Part shown: in pieces, positions 5,751 to 6,004 of the stretch
Layout of the letters: each line of letters begins with the position of its first letter
How positions within the stretch are numbered: position 1 is the first letter of the stretch
Source: Gammaproteobacteria bacterium
GTDB lineage: Bacteria; Pseudomonadota; Gammaproteobacteria; Chromatiales; Chromatiaceae
Length of the DNA: 6,004 nt
Assembly (NCBI GenBank): GCA_008080925.1
Contig: VMDJ01000127.1
Location: 1-6,004 of the forward strand
Direction: 5' to 3'
Made by a program: the position numbers and the translations under genes
The notes under the pieces: generated by a model
Seen by the model: only the letters and a program-made list of their open reading frames with translations
Told to the model about the DNA's origin: nothing
The model's database searches: none

Positions 5751-6004
<254 letters not shown>

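Overview
The window reads as ordinary chromosomal DNA of a free-living gammaproteobacterium, probably aquatic or marine. Evidence for the class: GroES and the GroEL N-terminus are very close to the Escherichia coli proteins; cutA overlaps dsbD; and fxsA lies near groES-groEL, as in the E. coli dsbD-cutA...fxsA...groSL neighbourhood. Base composition is moderate and even. I see no mobile element, phage gene, tRNA, rRNA or CRISPR array. The genus cannot be named from this sequence.

Layout. At the left edge is the C-terminal part of a TauE/SafE-type membrane transporter on the + strand (1-522). It converges on a three-gene minus-strand operon read right to left: cutA (3732-3406), dsbD (3424-1109) and a membrane-anchored TlpA-like thioredoxin (1109-519). 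All joints in this operon are overlaps (19 nt and 1 nt), and the last gene shares a TTAA with the stop codon of the transporter. A 68-base divergent gap separates cutA from fxsA (3801-4256, +). fxsA is followed after 9 nt by an acuI/yhdH-type acryloyl-CoA reductase gene (4266-5258). A 166-base regulatory gap then leads to groES (5425-5715) and the start of groEL (5760 to the window end).

How the genes work together. DsbD takes electrons from cytoplasmic thioredoxin and passes them across the inner membrane. The co-transcribed TlpA-like protein, with a periplasm-facing WCPPC site, is a plausible recipient. CutA is a small cytoplasmic trimer linked to metal tolerance. GroES and GroEL form the main chaperonin, and their promoter region shows two superimposed controls: a sigma-32-like/sigma-70-like promoter and a perfect CIRCE operator for the HrcA repressor.

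Most notable points. DsbD is 771 residues instead of about 565, because its N-terminal periplasmic redox domain is present twice in tandem, each copy with its cysteine pair, while the second copy has a changed cap loop. The groES promoter combines CIRCE with a sigma-32-like promoter. I found no convincing wholly new system; the duplicated DsbD domain is the best lead.
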